From positions 26,292 through 90,291 of the forward strand of contig JBAMDO010000214.1 in NCBI GenBank assembly GCA_037074765.1: a stretch of 64,000 nucleotides of DNA, read 5' to 3'. Below are positions 29,026-41,922 of the stretch, piece by piece; within the stretch, counting starts at the first letter, position 1, and the number at the start of each line of letters is the position of its first letter. The notes below the pieces were generated by a model, which searched no databases, was not told the origin of the DNA, and was given only the letters and a program-made list of their open reading frames with translations. The DNA comes from Mansonella perstans. Taxonomy: Eukaryota; Nematoda; Chromadorea; Rhabditida; Onchocercidae. Both the position numbers and the translations under genes were made by a program.

Positions 29026-30779
29026 TTGTTCATTTATCTATTATCAATTAATTATTAATATCATTTGAGCGATTAAAATCAATACTTAAAATTTAAATTA
29101 ATCACAATATAGCAATAATTTCGAGCAATTTAAATTGATCGAAAATTATTAAATATTAATAAAATTTTTTCTCCCAATCCTGTGAACATTTGCATAATTT
29201 TAAATTTTGCAATGCAATTTTTTTGCATGAACAAAAAATTACTGGCCGTCATCAGTACCGTCATCAGTATTTATTTTTAGTTGCTTTCTTGTTAATATAA
29301 GTATGGAAGTTCTGAAATTGAATCAAATTTTGTTCCTTCAAATTTCGGTAAAATTTTAATTATATTTAATGAGTAAGAAAATTTTTAATATCTGTATATC
29401 ATTGCCAATTATGAATTTTAAAACTGATTTCTTATCATTTTATGCCTGTATGGTTAATCGATTATTTACTGATTAATTAATTAGTAAAGAGCAATCAAGT
29501 ATAATTAATTTATATTCTACGTGTTGCTTTACATTACAGAAATTTTAACACAGTATAACGAGAGTATTTCGAAGAATTAGCAATGACTAAAAGAAGAACT
29601 AAAAAATGAGTTAAAAATTTTGAAAGTATAAATTGCGCATAATTAATTTGAATAAATTAAATGTGCAAAAAAAAACCATAAAAATATTGATTTGTAAAGA
29701 GAAAAAATTGCTTGAAAACAAGAAAATTTTTAAAAGCAGCAAAAAAATAAAAGATTAATTGGGGGTTTCATCATTTCAAAGAGTATCCAGTTTCTGTGTA
29801 TGTATTCTTGAAAAAAAAAAAGCATTTCTGATTTCGAAAGAATGCAAGGAAGTATTAAAAAAGTAATTTAAAAAAAAATGAAATGGAAGAATTTTATCCG
29901 GAAGGATTTTTTTTTTTCGTTCGGAACAAAAGGGTAAAATTATGATTGTTACAATTCATAATGATAATTTTTTAGGAAAATAATGATAGCAAACAACTGA
30001 AGATAAAGGAAAAAATGACTAATAATTTTCGAGCATTGGTATAATTTACATTCGATATTTAATGCAATGTCATTCTTTTTTTTAATCGTAATTACGCCAA
30101 TAATTTTATAATAATGTAGCAAAAATGCATTCTATCCTAACTTTAAAATTTTTTTTTTTACAGTTACTTCATTACAATATGAATTTGGTATAAGCTGATT
30201 TCAGTCAATTTTAATAGTTATTATATTACAATATGCATTTGGTGATAAACTATTTTCACTACATGACTGCTTCATTATTTTTATCACATTTCTCAATCAA
30301 ATTTCTCCTGAGTTAAAATAACTGATCCAGAATTTTTATTGTAATGAAATAAAGAAATGCATAAGATGAAACGAATAATTTTAAAACAAAAAAAGAAAAC
30401 AGGTTTCCTTCACCGGTTTTACCATTCAGGTTTCTAGATTATGCTAGATGATAAATTATACCATATGAAAGACCAAAAAAAAATTAAGTTATTTCGACAT
30501 TAAAGAATTTTCAAGAAGGAAAAAAATAAATGATTAGGAAATAACTCGCGACTTAACTGATATCTTTATTTAGCTATGTTTTTTTTTTTTTTTGCAGAGG
30601 AACAAATAATGATTAGTTCATTGGTTTCCGGATCAAATTTTAAATGCAAATTTTTTTGAAATAAAAATTGAAAATATTGACTATGAGGTATCAAATAAAA
30701 AGGCGACGTGATGAGTGAATGAGAAAGAATATTTCTTTTAAGAACGTATATTTGTTGAAGTATTGTAATCGTGTCATAA
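29026..30779. other. Intergenic spacer between convergent genes
   Basis: It separates the 3' ends of the methyltransferase (+) and the dehydrogenase (-). It is AT-rich with poly-A and poly-T runs. A TTACTTCATTACAATATGAATTTGG-like segment near 30165 recurs in diverged form near 30221. No gene is seen. Confidence 0.6.
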
Positions 30780-33700
30780 TCATACAGTACTCTTTACAGT
30801 CATTGCTTGTACGCCCAATATTTTAGCTAATTCTTCCTGAAATATTTGTACGAGAAATTAATAAAAAACTGAAATGAAAAAAATTATAAAATTTTATTTT
30901 AAGCTATGAATAACTAATATATTGTGTAGAAAATGATTTAATTAAATAGAATCATTTAATTTTATACCGAATGAGTAATTTGATTTGGATGATACGGTAT
31001 ACCACCATATTTCTCCACCAATGATAAATGTTCATTTTCCGGATCACCAGCAACTAATACTCCTTTGTTATCAATCTATAAAATTTTTCCTTTAGGTTTT
31101 TTTTGGCACATATCAAAATGATCAAAAAGGTCAAAGGTTAATTTTCCTTATTATTTAGAAATAAGAGCATCTTGTTGCTCGTAAAATTATTATTTTTTCT
31201 AATAAAGTTTTTTGTTACTATTATATTTATGTAATATAATTTTCATATTTTATGAAATAAAACTTTGCAATTTGATATTTTTTTTCAAACAAATAGAAAT
31301 GAAATTATAAAATATTTATTGGATATTAAATTTTATTATTATTATTATTATTGAGTATCAAATATTATTGAGTATAAATACTACTGTCGTATACTTTAAA
31401 AAAAAAACAAACAGATTTTAATCCGCGCATTGTATCGATAAATTCCTGCAAGCGATTTTCAAAATTTGGTGCAAATTCATTTGGATTAATGGCAATAAAA
31501 CAATGTCCCTGAAAGAAGAAAATATGCATAAATTATTCGTAGGGAAAACATTTCAAATATTTCAATAACAATTTTAAGTGATTCAAAACAAAATATCCAG
31601 AAAAATCTTTTTAACAAATTTTATTTATATTACTAAAATTTTCTCTTACTAAATCAGCAACAACTTTTGTTGACATCCACTTCCGTATATTTGGTCCCCA
31701 TTGTCCACCACCAAGTATACCGCAAAAAATTTCAACTAAAGCACCAAGACCATATCCTTTATAACCACCTAGAACAATTCATTTTTTTTTTAAATATATC
31801 TTTAGCAGAAGTATGGTTAACTAACTCATTAAAGGATTAAGAAGAGATAATTAATTAATTAAAAAAATAAGAATAAGAAGAGATGGTTAAAATTAATTAG
31901 AAGAATAAGAGGAAATAGTTAATTAAAAGACATAGTTAATTAAAAATTAAAAGAATAAGAATGAGACAGTTAACTGATTAAAAGAATTAATTAATTGAAA
32001 GAATAAGAAGAAATAAAAGGGATAGTTTAATAAAAGAATATGAGATGGTTAACTGACTAAAAATTAATTAATTGATTAATTTAAAAATAAATTAATTAAG
32101 AGAATAAGAAGAGATAAAAGAGATAGTTGTTTTATATTTCATCCATAAATAAATGACCAATACTCATTAATGACCATAATTTTAATAAAAATTCCAAATT
32201 ATAATAATCAAGTAATCAAAAAAAAAAACTCTTTCTTGTATTAAACTTCACAAGTTGACAATAAATCAGTGATCACTATTTAAATATAAAGCTATGATTG
32301 TATGATAGGATAAATTATTTGTAATTAAATGAATAACTTATTAGGCAAATCAACGTTACCCATATAAATAACTCACCGGTTAATTCAATCCCACCAAGAG
32401 GTAAAAGACCACCACTATCAAGTATTTTTGCAGGATCATTGGTAACATCACCGCTTTTCTCAACACCCCATGTATCCGGAACAGTTTGCCCTTTTCGTGC
32501 TGCTAGCTCAACCTAAAATTTGCGCAAATAAACTCCAGATGAATTTTCAGACAATACAATAAGTCATTTTTTTATTTTTATTTTTTCATTTTCTGGAACA
32601 GTTAAAATTTTGCTAAATAAAATAAACTCGATTTAATAAATCTGAAAAATCAATAAATATATGTTGCTTATAATTATGTCTTTGATAATTGTATGATAAG
32701 GATAACAACAAACCTTTCCAATAGCAGCAGTTGTAGTAGCCATATCAAGTACGAAAGTATCATGTTTAGCTTTAGCAGCAAGTGATAAAGGATTTGTTCC
32801 AATTGCTGCTTTACTCGATCTGGTTGGATACATAATTGGTGATGTATTGGTAAATGCCATACCCTTTAATATATTTGAATATATCTATTTAAATTAGTTT
32901 TATAAAACTATAAAAATTTTTGGTGAAATATTTTCAGACACAAAAAAATCTATTCCTATTCTAATTCTTACTCTTTACCATCCTTCCTGATTTTTTTCAC
33001 TTCACTGTCTTTCTTAATTTCTCATTTTCCTATCAAACTCTCATCGTTATTTGAATTTTTGTTCTTTGAAGTGAATATGGTGAAACAAAAATGAGTAATT
33101 AGTTAAATAAAATTAATTGTTGTAGTACTTACTTAAATCTATTTTCGTTATATGATAAAAGATAAAGAGTATTATGATTACCAAAAGCCCTTCTTTCATT
33201 GCACGCATACTATACCAACCGGCAATTCCGTAGTGATTTGATCCTGAAAATATTTTCAAATTAAAAATTATAATAAAAAAAAAAAAAGCTCTGCTTGGTA
33301 TAAACCACGGATAAAGAAAACAGGGCATCTTTTTAAATCCCCCTTTTATTCGGTTTTTTTCATCAGGAAATTCTTTTTTTTTCCTAATCATTTAATTGGA
33401 TAATAAAGAAAAGGCTAAAGTTAATTATAATTTTCAATTTATGATTTTTAAAATATGATATTAATGAAATATAATCATCACTTTTAGATCCATTACTATT
33501 GTTAAATAAAATTTTAAATTATAGTTAAAACTAATAAAATATTGTTATATCTAAAATTAGTTGCAATATTTAAAATGAAAAACTTTCATATACTAAACAA
33601 TTTCAGCAAATTCAGTGATTTCAATAAAATACATAACGAATTAATTTTTGTTTCTACCATTAAAAATTAACAACAAAATAAATAAAAATTAATTAATCAT

Positions 33701-35754
33701 TTTTTTCATTAAAAATATTAATATATTTTATACACTTACTCAATTTTAGGTTTCAATGACAAATTTTAATTTAATCATTGAAATAAATAGATTTAACCAT
33801 TTCATGACAAATTTGCAAAAATTTCAAAAATTAATAAACCAAACTGTTATCGCTAATTGCTTCGCTTAAAAAAATGTTAAGTGATTTTGCTGCTTCAGTT
33901 AATAATGTTCACACAATATTATGTTGTTTAAAAGTTCATATGAAATAAAACTTTATTGAAAGGCTGAGGATTTTGTACTTTGCTAGAGAATATAAATTTC
34001 TCTGGCAACTTTCTTTTTCAATTTTGAAATTACAATTCGTTTAATAAGCATTTATGTTTTTTGCTTCCAATTATTCATATTTTTACTACTCGTTGGACTA
34101 ATTAAGGCAGCAAATGATAAAAACGAACAAATAAAAAAAAGAAACAACGCAAATTTATTTTAAAATCAATAACTATTAAAAATTTCAATATCCGAATTTG
34201 AATTAAAATTTTGTTACTAGTATAAAATTATATTGATTGTTAAATAGAAAAAAAAAGTCTAGCTAATTCCATTTTTTATATAAATTTTATCATTACAGGG
34301 TAGCATTAATTAATTTGTTTCAATAAAGAGCAAATTCAAAAAATTAAAATTATAAACATTATACCTTACCTTTGGCTACAACCCAACCAATACCTGCTTC
34401 TTTTGCTTTTCTAATTGCTATATCCATGGAAAAATTACCAACCACTGGTCCAAGTAAATTATTTCCATCAATCCATGCAGTAGCGGAATTTTCTTTAAGA
34501 ATTTTCGGAGAACCATCTTTCATGCATATACCTTCTTTTATATCACGAACATACATATCTTAATTAATTGTATTTTATCTTCTTTTTTATCGTGTTATTA
34601 TTGCTGATGATATATGATGACATAACATGATGGCACCTACACTTTATTACAGTTTAATTTCATTTATTTATATCTATGTAAAATTTTACATTATACATCA
34701 TACCTTTATTTAACCTTTAATAATATTTAAGAAAAAAAAACACACGCATATACACGTATAGAAATTTATCTAATTAATTAGAAAAATAAGAAATTACCAG
34801 AATTTTCTCAAAAATTTTTTTTTCAGGCATTTTTTCAAATTTTTTTATGCTCCAGTTTATTTAAAAACATTTTAAAAAAAATAAAGGAAAACAAATCAAA
34901 AAAAAAAACCATATTTTAATAAAGCTTAATTTTATTTCAAAAATTTTATAGCAATGATAATAATAACATACTTAATCGATTCAATCCATGACTGTAATGA
35001 CCACGTGTATCAGCTGCTACTAATACATCAGCTAATTGTTCAGCATGTGATTTTGCTGCACCTGCTTTTAGCATACATTGTACTACATATCTTGTTACCT
35101 AAAATTTTGCATCATCGAAATTACAATTTTTAACTGTTCATTTTTTTTCAGTTAAGTAATTTTCATAAATTAAAATTTGCATTTTATTCCTATGATTTTT
35201 AATTCTTTTATTCTTTTAAATTTGTAGCTTTCAATTTTAATTAAAGAACTTACAAAATGACTCATCCCAAAAAATAAAATTATAAATAAACTTTTAAACA
35301 ACAGTTTTTTTAAAATTCATTTGTTGTTTTTCTATTAATTTTCTATTAATTATTTTCTATTTTCTATAAATTAATAATTTAAATTATTTTCTATTAATTA
35401 ATAATGTTAAATTATTTTCCACTAATTAATAATGTCATTTATTTTATTTTCTATTAATTAATAATGCCTTTACTGAAGTCACTCTTTTTTTAAATTATAA
35501 CTTACCTCTTGAACAGTTACAATTTTTTCATTAATTTCGTCTGTTGTAGCTATACTTCGATTTGAATTAATCTTACAGTTGAAAGTTTTTGCTCGTTGCT
35601 CTGTGTTGTTGGCAGTAATGTAGCATCGATGAATGCAAATACTGCTAGAGGGGCAAGGAAGAAATGAAATGAAATGTTTTGATGATGTCCATTTTAATCG
35701 AATCCCGCTACCATTGTGAGTAAGCAATCTGTTTGTCAGTGGTTTGAATAACAT
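30780..35754 (-). CDS. Malate/L-lactate dehydrogenase, Ldh_2 family
   Basis: Ten exons, in transcript order 35754-35506, 35098-34972, 34558-34370, 33243-33182, 32863-32714, 32512-32377, 31768-31650, 31508-31413, 31075-30968 and 30836-30780, join in phase to 430 residues. The family oxidises 2-hydroxy acids (malate, lactate, ureidoglycolate) with NAD(P) using a fold unrelated to classical MDH/LDH. Visible signatures are AADTRGHYSHGLNR, SNHYGIAGWYSMRA with the conserved His192, MAFTNTSP, GTNPL, LDMATT, LTGGYKGYGLG and LVAGDPE. The C-terminus is QAMTVKSTV. Residues 1-75 extend beyond the usual start, are rich in Arg, Ser and Thr, and could be a mitochondrial presequence (inference). The ATG lies three bases after a TTTAG, a likely trans-splice acceptor. 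The substrate cannot be told from sequence. It converges with the methyltransferase gene. Confidence 0.93.
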
Positions 35755-38160
35755 TATCTAAATACTTGTGTTAAATTTGATGTTTTTCTTTTTTTTTTTT
35801 TTACAATAAACAAAAGTTTAAATTGAAATGAAATTCAAAAAAAATGAAAACAAACCAAAATATTATTATCATTACTATTACTATTGTTTACAAGTGTCAC
35901 TTACAACATTAATCTATAGCTAGCAGTAATATTTATGATCAAATTGTTATTTCATTTTCTTTTCTACAAGCAAAGCGTTCGATCAAATTTAAAAAGCGAA
36001 AAAAATAAACAAACAGAATCAGCTAAAATTCAAAAAAAACTGAGAAAAAAACAGGTGATTTATTATGATGATGATTATTATGATCATATCATTATGATCA
36101 GTCAGGTTAAAGTTCAATTGCGTCAGTAATCTATAAATGCTAATGATTTTGTTCAAATATTGAATTAATTTTTAGAAATGATAAAATGAAAAGTAAGCTG
36201 AAGATTGATCAACGTTAGATGATAGCAGAAGATTATTGAACAAAAATTGATTAATTAAAAATTCTCCACCACTTTGTGATAAAGTTATGCCAATTATTTC
36301 AATTGCAGCATTTAAAATATTTTTCGCAATTATAATAGAACAAATTATATTTGAAATTTTTTTGTCATGTTATTTTTTTGTCATGTCATGTTATAAATAT
36401 ATGTTATTGTACATTTACTAATTAATTAAAGTTAATTTAACGTGATTCTACTGATTAATACTATAAACAAAATACAATGACGTTGGTGATGCCAGATGTT
36501 GCGCATACAAGATCATCCATTTATTTTTTGGTATGCTATTCTCTTAGCAAATTGGCGATTTTGAAACTTCTGATTGTAAATTAATTAAAATTAAAAAAAA
36601 AAATCAAATGCATCAATTTAGAAAAAAAGTGATGAAAAATAAGAGTGAAAAAAACAAAGGGGAATTAGTTTTGATAAAAGCATAAAATGTTAAACAAACT
36701 ATTTGTAGTTTATTGCCTCATTGCTTTTGGTCATATGACATTCCTTGTCATTCCAAATATTAATGATAATCCTTATCATCTTATCATTCTCTTTATCTAC
36801 TATCACAAAAAATTCTTCTACCATCCATCTTAGTATCACAAATTTACAAAAAAAAAAAAAAAAAGAAAGAAGAATATTTTCGATATGATGAAATGCGAGA
36901 GAAAAAAAATATGTGTAAAGAAAAAAGTTTGGAAGGAAGGAAGGAAAAAAGAGGGATAGAGAACAAAAAATTTGAAAAAAAAGAAGTAAATAAACATTTT
37001 TTTTCTTTACACATCATTAAAAATTCAATAAACTTAACAAGTCAACAAGCATTATTGGTATCAAACAAATTTATCGATTGGTATTAACATGAGTATTTTT
37101 AAAATGTATTAACATAGCAGATATATATATATATATATACTCTATTCTTTGTCAAGATCTGTTATTACCTTCTGAAGTATCATATTGAAGAAAATAGTGA
37201 ACAGAATTTATGCAATATGAGAATTTTAAAAAATGTTTAATTTAATATAATTCATTTGAAATATGAAAAAAAGTTTTTTTTTTTTTTTTTTGGAACAGCT
37301 GAAATGATTGTATAGTTATTATCTTGAACTAATAGATAGCGTAAAAGAAAGACAAGAAAAAAGTTTTTTTTTTTGCTGCAAAATTTTACTAAGATAATAT
37401 TACAATGTCTATCGTAACTATCTAGAAAATAATATCATATTAGTATTAAAATATCAGCAATTAGTAAAAGTAATTTTTTATTGTATTAGCAATAAAAATA
37501 ATATCCCATTGATATTATTAGCAAAGTGTTATCATTAAAATGATATGATGATCAACAATTTATTAGAAAGTGGCATCATTAAAATGATATGATGTTAAAG
37601 TAATATGATAATTAACAATTAATAAGCAAATGATGTGATGATTAACAATTTCCTAGCAAGTGATATCATTAAAGTGATATGGTAATTAACGATTGAATTA
37701 ATAATATAATTAAAATAATTTGATGATAATAATTTATTGCATTTGTAATGTGAATAATGTTTTCTAGAAAGTTTTTTTTTTGTAAACAACAACAAAAAAC
37801 ATTTTTAGCAAATCAGTGTAAAAATTTTCTTCCACAATTTAATTTTTTTTAACAGGAAAAAATAATTTTTGCAACAACGTAAACATGAATGATTGAATCG
37901 ATTGAATTGATATTGTAACTATTTGAATTATATTGTTTGGATGTGCAAATGTTTAAACAATTGTTAACGTAATGGAAAATCAAAAATCAAAGATCCATTA
38001 CGATAGAATGCAATGAGAGAGATGAAATTTCAAATTTTTTTTTTTCAGTAGCATTTTCAAATTTGTTTTATTTCTGCACGATGTAAAATGATTGAACGAA
38101 ATTGTTCGCAATGCGAATGAATGGTTGAACGAAATTGTTCACGATGAATGACTGAACTGA
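35755..38160. other. Gene-free AT-rich stretch upstream of the dehydrogenase
   Basis: No exon is supported. It contains the dehydrogenase promoter side, a TA repeat at about 37121-37139, and repeated AGTGATATCATTAAA-like motifs around 37530-37690. Confidence 0.55.
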
Positions 38161-38313
38161 ATAGTTTTCCTGTAGCTGAAGTAATTTAAAATACATTTGG
38201 TTATTGTGCTTATACGATACGATACATCTTCGGTCTTATTTCTTCAGTTCTCTTTCGCCGGCGACACCTTGATACCTCCTTATCTTAAGAAATGAATCTT
38301 GCGCATTTTTGTG

Positions 38314-38360
38314 AACTCTATGAGATATGGTAAGGGTATATTTCATAGAGTTTACCCTTA
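38314..38360. repeat. Interleaved inverted repeats (pseudoknot-like)
   Basis: AACTCTATGA (38314-38323) is complementary to TCATAGAGTT (38343-38352). TAAGGGTA (38331-38338), which lies inside that loop, is complementary to TACCCTTA (38353-38360), which lies outside it. The two perfect stems interlock. Whether the region is transcribed is unknown. Confidence 0.7.
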
Positions 38361-39263
38361 TATCAGACAATCTCGATTGAAGGGTTAACGAAATTTGCCC
38401 ACGAACACGATGGACTAGTTAGCCTTTGGGAAATTATCTTATGAGTGGGACAACTTTAACTGCAAACTCAAGCAGATGAAACTTTTTTCAACTCTATGAA
38501 GGCTAAAAAAGAAATATTATGTAAGAAAGGAATAGTCTAACCAAAATATGCAATCTCAAAACCACGTTATCAATGTTTATGCTTGACAGATTAATCTCAT
38601 GAGTAAAGAATTGTGCCAGTTCTATGCAATGCCATACGTAAATAGCTTAAATAAATACAGCTCTAGCATTCAGTTCACTTGACAAGCCTTATAGTGACAG
38701 GCATGGGATGAAATGGCAAATGTTAAGATTCACTGAAAGCTGCAGATTCAATCTCCATATGTAGTGTCCAGAAACGATATGTTTTGTATCGTTTGTCGGT
38801 GACATACATTTACTTGGGTTGTAATATTATTATATTATTTTTTTTAGTTCACAATAGTAAAAGAAAAATTATAAAAGATGCAATAATAAAAATATCAAAC
38901 GATATTTTTAATTCACAATAGTAAAAAGAAAAATTATAAAAGATGCAATAAAATGATAGGCAATGATAAAAATGAGTATATAATAAATAAACAATTTGAT
39001 CAATTTTAACTAAAAAATTCTTGCCATTGTCTTCGGTAAAAATTGACATATATTCATCAATAATTTTTATATCGCTAAACTAATGGTAATGCTGCTGATA
39101 GAATATCAAATTTAAAAGAAGGAATGAAATAATTATTTAACTGATGAACGAAAAGTGGCAATGGATGAGCGTAAATGACCACCATGTAAAGTCGTCGTGG
39201 TTAAAAATAAAAAATCATTATGTGGCTTATAAAAATTGTGTATACGGCATTTTTTACTATATG

Positions 39264-39488
39264 TTATCGTGACTGGGCTTCGCGAGCAAAGACCAGCATT
39301 TCACTCATTTCACTCACAACTGGCACAATTTCGTCTGCGACAAAGAAAACCATATAGCGATAGACAAATATGTTTGCATATGATAGTGAAAGGTTTGCAT
39401 AGGCGCGATGTAAGTGACGCAGGGGTTTTTCTGCAATATCTTCTCTCTGTAGGATTAATTCTACGAGAATTTCAAAAACGATAGCAAC
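39264..39488 (-). CDS. Unrecognised open segment, possibly an exon
   Basis: The minus strand is open for 74 codons before TAA and codes a helical, charged sequence including LILQREDIAEKPLRHLHRAY and ADEIVPVVSEMSEMLVFARE. It has no start codon at the 5' end. An overlapping plus-strand frame (39236-39484) is open too. The minus frame looks more protein-like (inference). No family is recognised. Confidence 0.25.
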   Translation of the reverse strand, partial: VAIVFEILVELILQREDIAEKPLRHLHRAYANLSLSYANIFVYRYMVFFVADEIVPVVSEMSEMLVFAREAQSR

Positions 39489-40475
39489 ATTAGAATTAAT
39501 TGTGTGCTTCCATGACTCTCAACTAGATGTTAGACAAGTTTTGTTTTGACATATTTTTATATTGCATTTTAAGGGACTTCTATCAGCTAGTGGCGAATTC
39601 ACCATTTGAGAGCGGCTGTTGTCAGCAGACTTGCCTCTCATAAATTCTCTTTAATGGATTTAAATTTTACTTATTCCGATAACGGGCATCAAAGAGAGCA
39701 GTTTCGCTATTTTTCGTCACTACTTCCTCATTCTAAGAGTGAATAATTTGCACACCTGCTGCTTTCTTTGTAGCCGTTTCTCAGGTTTCCTTTCCGAAGT
39801 CGAATCCTTATTCTCTATTAACTATTATTACTATGGTAGGCATAAACTACCATCGAAATTGATAAGACATTTGACATCACTGATACAGAGAGTATGCGAT
39901 CAGTGATACCTATTCCGAATCACCAACTGATTTTAATCTAATACATGCCTCGTTCAAAAGTCGAAAATTTGGTGCATGTATTAGTTCTGAATTTCGCAGT
40001 TATCCACGTTGGATAATCAACATCAAGTACATTATAGCTGTTATAATGAGCCGTTCGCGGTTTCACCATTATAGGTTTATTTGAACTTAGACATGCATGG
40101 CTTAGCCTTTGAGTCTTAGAGATATGACCATCGAGGAAATCAATGGGGAAAATGTGTGGAAAAGAATAAGAACACACATTAGCATGATATATTAAAAATA
40201 CCACGAAAAACTTTTATGATTATAGCATATCATTGTGTTGTTATTCATTTATTCATCTATCCATTCCAATTTTCTTTGCTTATCAACAAGTTTGAAAATG
40301 AAAACTTTGAATTTTTATTCTGAGAACTTCCAATATACAATGGAATATTATTGATTTATACAATATACTAACTGCTAAGTTATAATTTGCTCACTACAAA
40401 TTATAGCACATAACATACTCAAAACATCTGTGTAGTCTAACGTGTGCGTTATCAATGCTGCATTTAATTGATTGT

Positions 40476-40598
40476 TCATTCATTAATCAAGCCAATCGTT
40501 TCATCAGCCAATGCATTATTCAAATAAATATTTCGATAATATTCCGCTGCATCATATACAACATACCTGCCTATTCCGTATTGGGTTTTCTTAGTCAT
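40476..40598 (-). CDS. Unrecognised short open frame
   Basis: A 40-codon frame begins MTKKTQYGIGRYVVYDAAEY and ends ADETIGLINE. A strong donor-like AG|GTATGT lies inside it, so part of it may instead be exon end. Its composition differs from the AT-rich background. Function unknown. Confidence 0.2.
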   Translation of the reverse strand: MTKKTQYGIGRYVVYDAAEYYRNIYLNNALADETIGLINE

Positions 40599-41922
40599 AA
40601 ACGAGTTTGTGTCAAACCATGAATGAAATCCTGTAAAACTTCATTCGCGAAGGCAGACCGCGACATCGAATATACCAGTTGTAATTGTCTGAGAACAAAT
40701 ATCATGTCGGATTACCATATTAAATTCTAAAAGTTTTCACCATTGACAATTGCCCTATGGTGGTTTCCTTGATTACGATGAATGTAATAAGCTAACTTCA
40801 TTCAAAAGTAGAAATATCAGCAAAAGTATGGATAATATTTGATTTAGATCTAGAAGTGAATTCTATTAAATATGATTATTTGATCATATTATTACGCCTA
40901 AGAAATAATACACAGAGTTGACAGAGTAGTGATACTGCTGAAAAGAGAAGCCAGATGAAGGAAAAATTATCATTGCGCTTATCAACTCACATTTAGAACT
41001 AATGAACTAATGATTTTAAGTGGCTATAGCAATGTCAACAATGCTGCATGCAAAGTGAGCCAGTCGTAGCAATTTTTTTAAAATTAGGACGTCCAATTAT
41101 TGAAATTAAAATTACACCATTTAAAAATACTGATTTTAAGTGGCTGTAGCAACGCCAAAAATATCGCATGTAACGCGTATACCAGCATTACCAATTTTCA
41201 AGCTTCCTTTCATTTTATTACCAATTCCTTTTCCAAAATCACTGGCATGCAAACAATTGAAAGTTCAACTACTGAAAGTGAACCAGACAACTAAAATTGT
41301 AGAGTTAAGCAATTTTAAAAATTCATAAAATATATTTGGAAGTGAACATATTCAAGTTTGTTCACATAACTTTATTTCTCGACTGGTAAATTCACATAAC
41401 TTTATTTCTCGACATCATTTCCGCTTCAATATTGTCAAGATCACCGACATATTTCACTGGGTGAAAACCAAACTATTTACAACTTCATAATAAAATTATT
41501 AATTTTCAAATATAGTACCTTATCTCCTTTATTGATATGATTTTTTAATTTCCTATCAGTTAAATTATATTGTCGAAAAATAAATTGCGAACTATTACAT
41601 GATGATTTATTACTTTATTTCTCAAAAAAAAAAAAAACTACCAAAATTGTCAAGATAGGAGAACAATGTACGACGATGTATAATTGTTGGACAAAGGATT
41701 TATCAAATCATTTGTTTCATAACCATTTAATTTGAAACAACTGATACGAGAAAATTGCATCGTGACTCGGAAATTTTCCGACAATTTCAGTTGCGGAAAG
41801 TGCTATCACAACAAGAATTAAACATAAAAGGAATAGAAGGAGCATTTTCCGTCGAAAATCTAAAATTTTCTTATTCACCTGTCCTTACCCGGTAATTTAC
41901 GTTGTTAAAAATGAAATAACCA

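Larger units (their letters stand above)
38161..41922. other. Less AT-rich block with unassigned open segments
   Basis: GC content is visibly higher here than in the surrounding 20 kb. Several 40-90-codon open segments lie on the minus strand (39264-39488, 39938-40204, 40476-40598), but no complete gene or known domain could be assembled. A 23-bp tandem repeat (TTCACATAACTTTATTTCTC core) lies at 41361-41383 and 41391-41413. A roughly 45-bp direct repeat starts at 41011 and 41131 (TGATTTTAAGTGGCT). The block could be a decayed gene cluster next to the receptor gene or an unrecognised mobile element. Confidence 0.5.

Noticed and set aside
38200..38800. ACGATACGATACA near 38215 and TTTGTATCGTTTG near 38785 as ends of a transposon
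   Set aside because: The complementarity is short and imperfect, no target-site duplication is visible, and there is no transposase between them.
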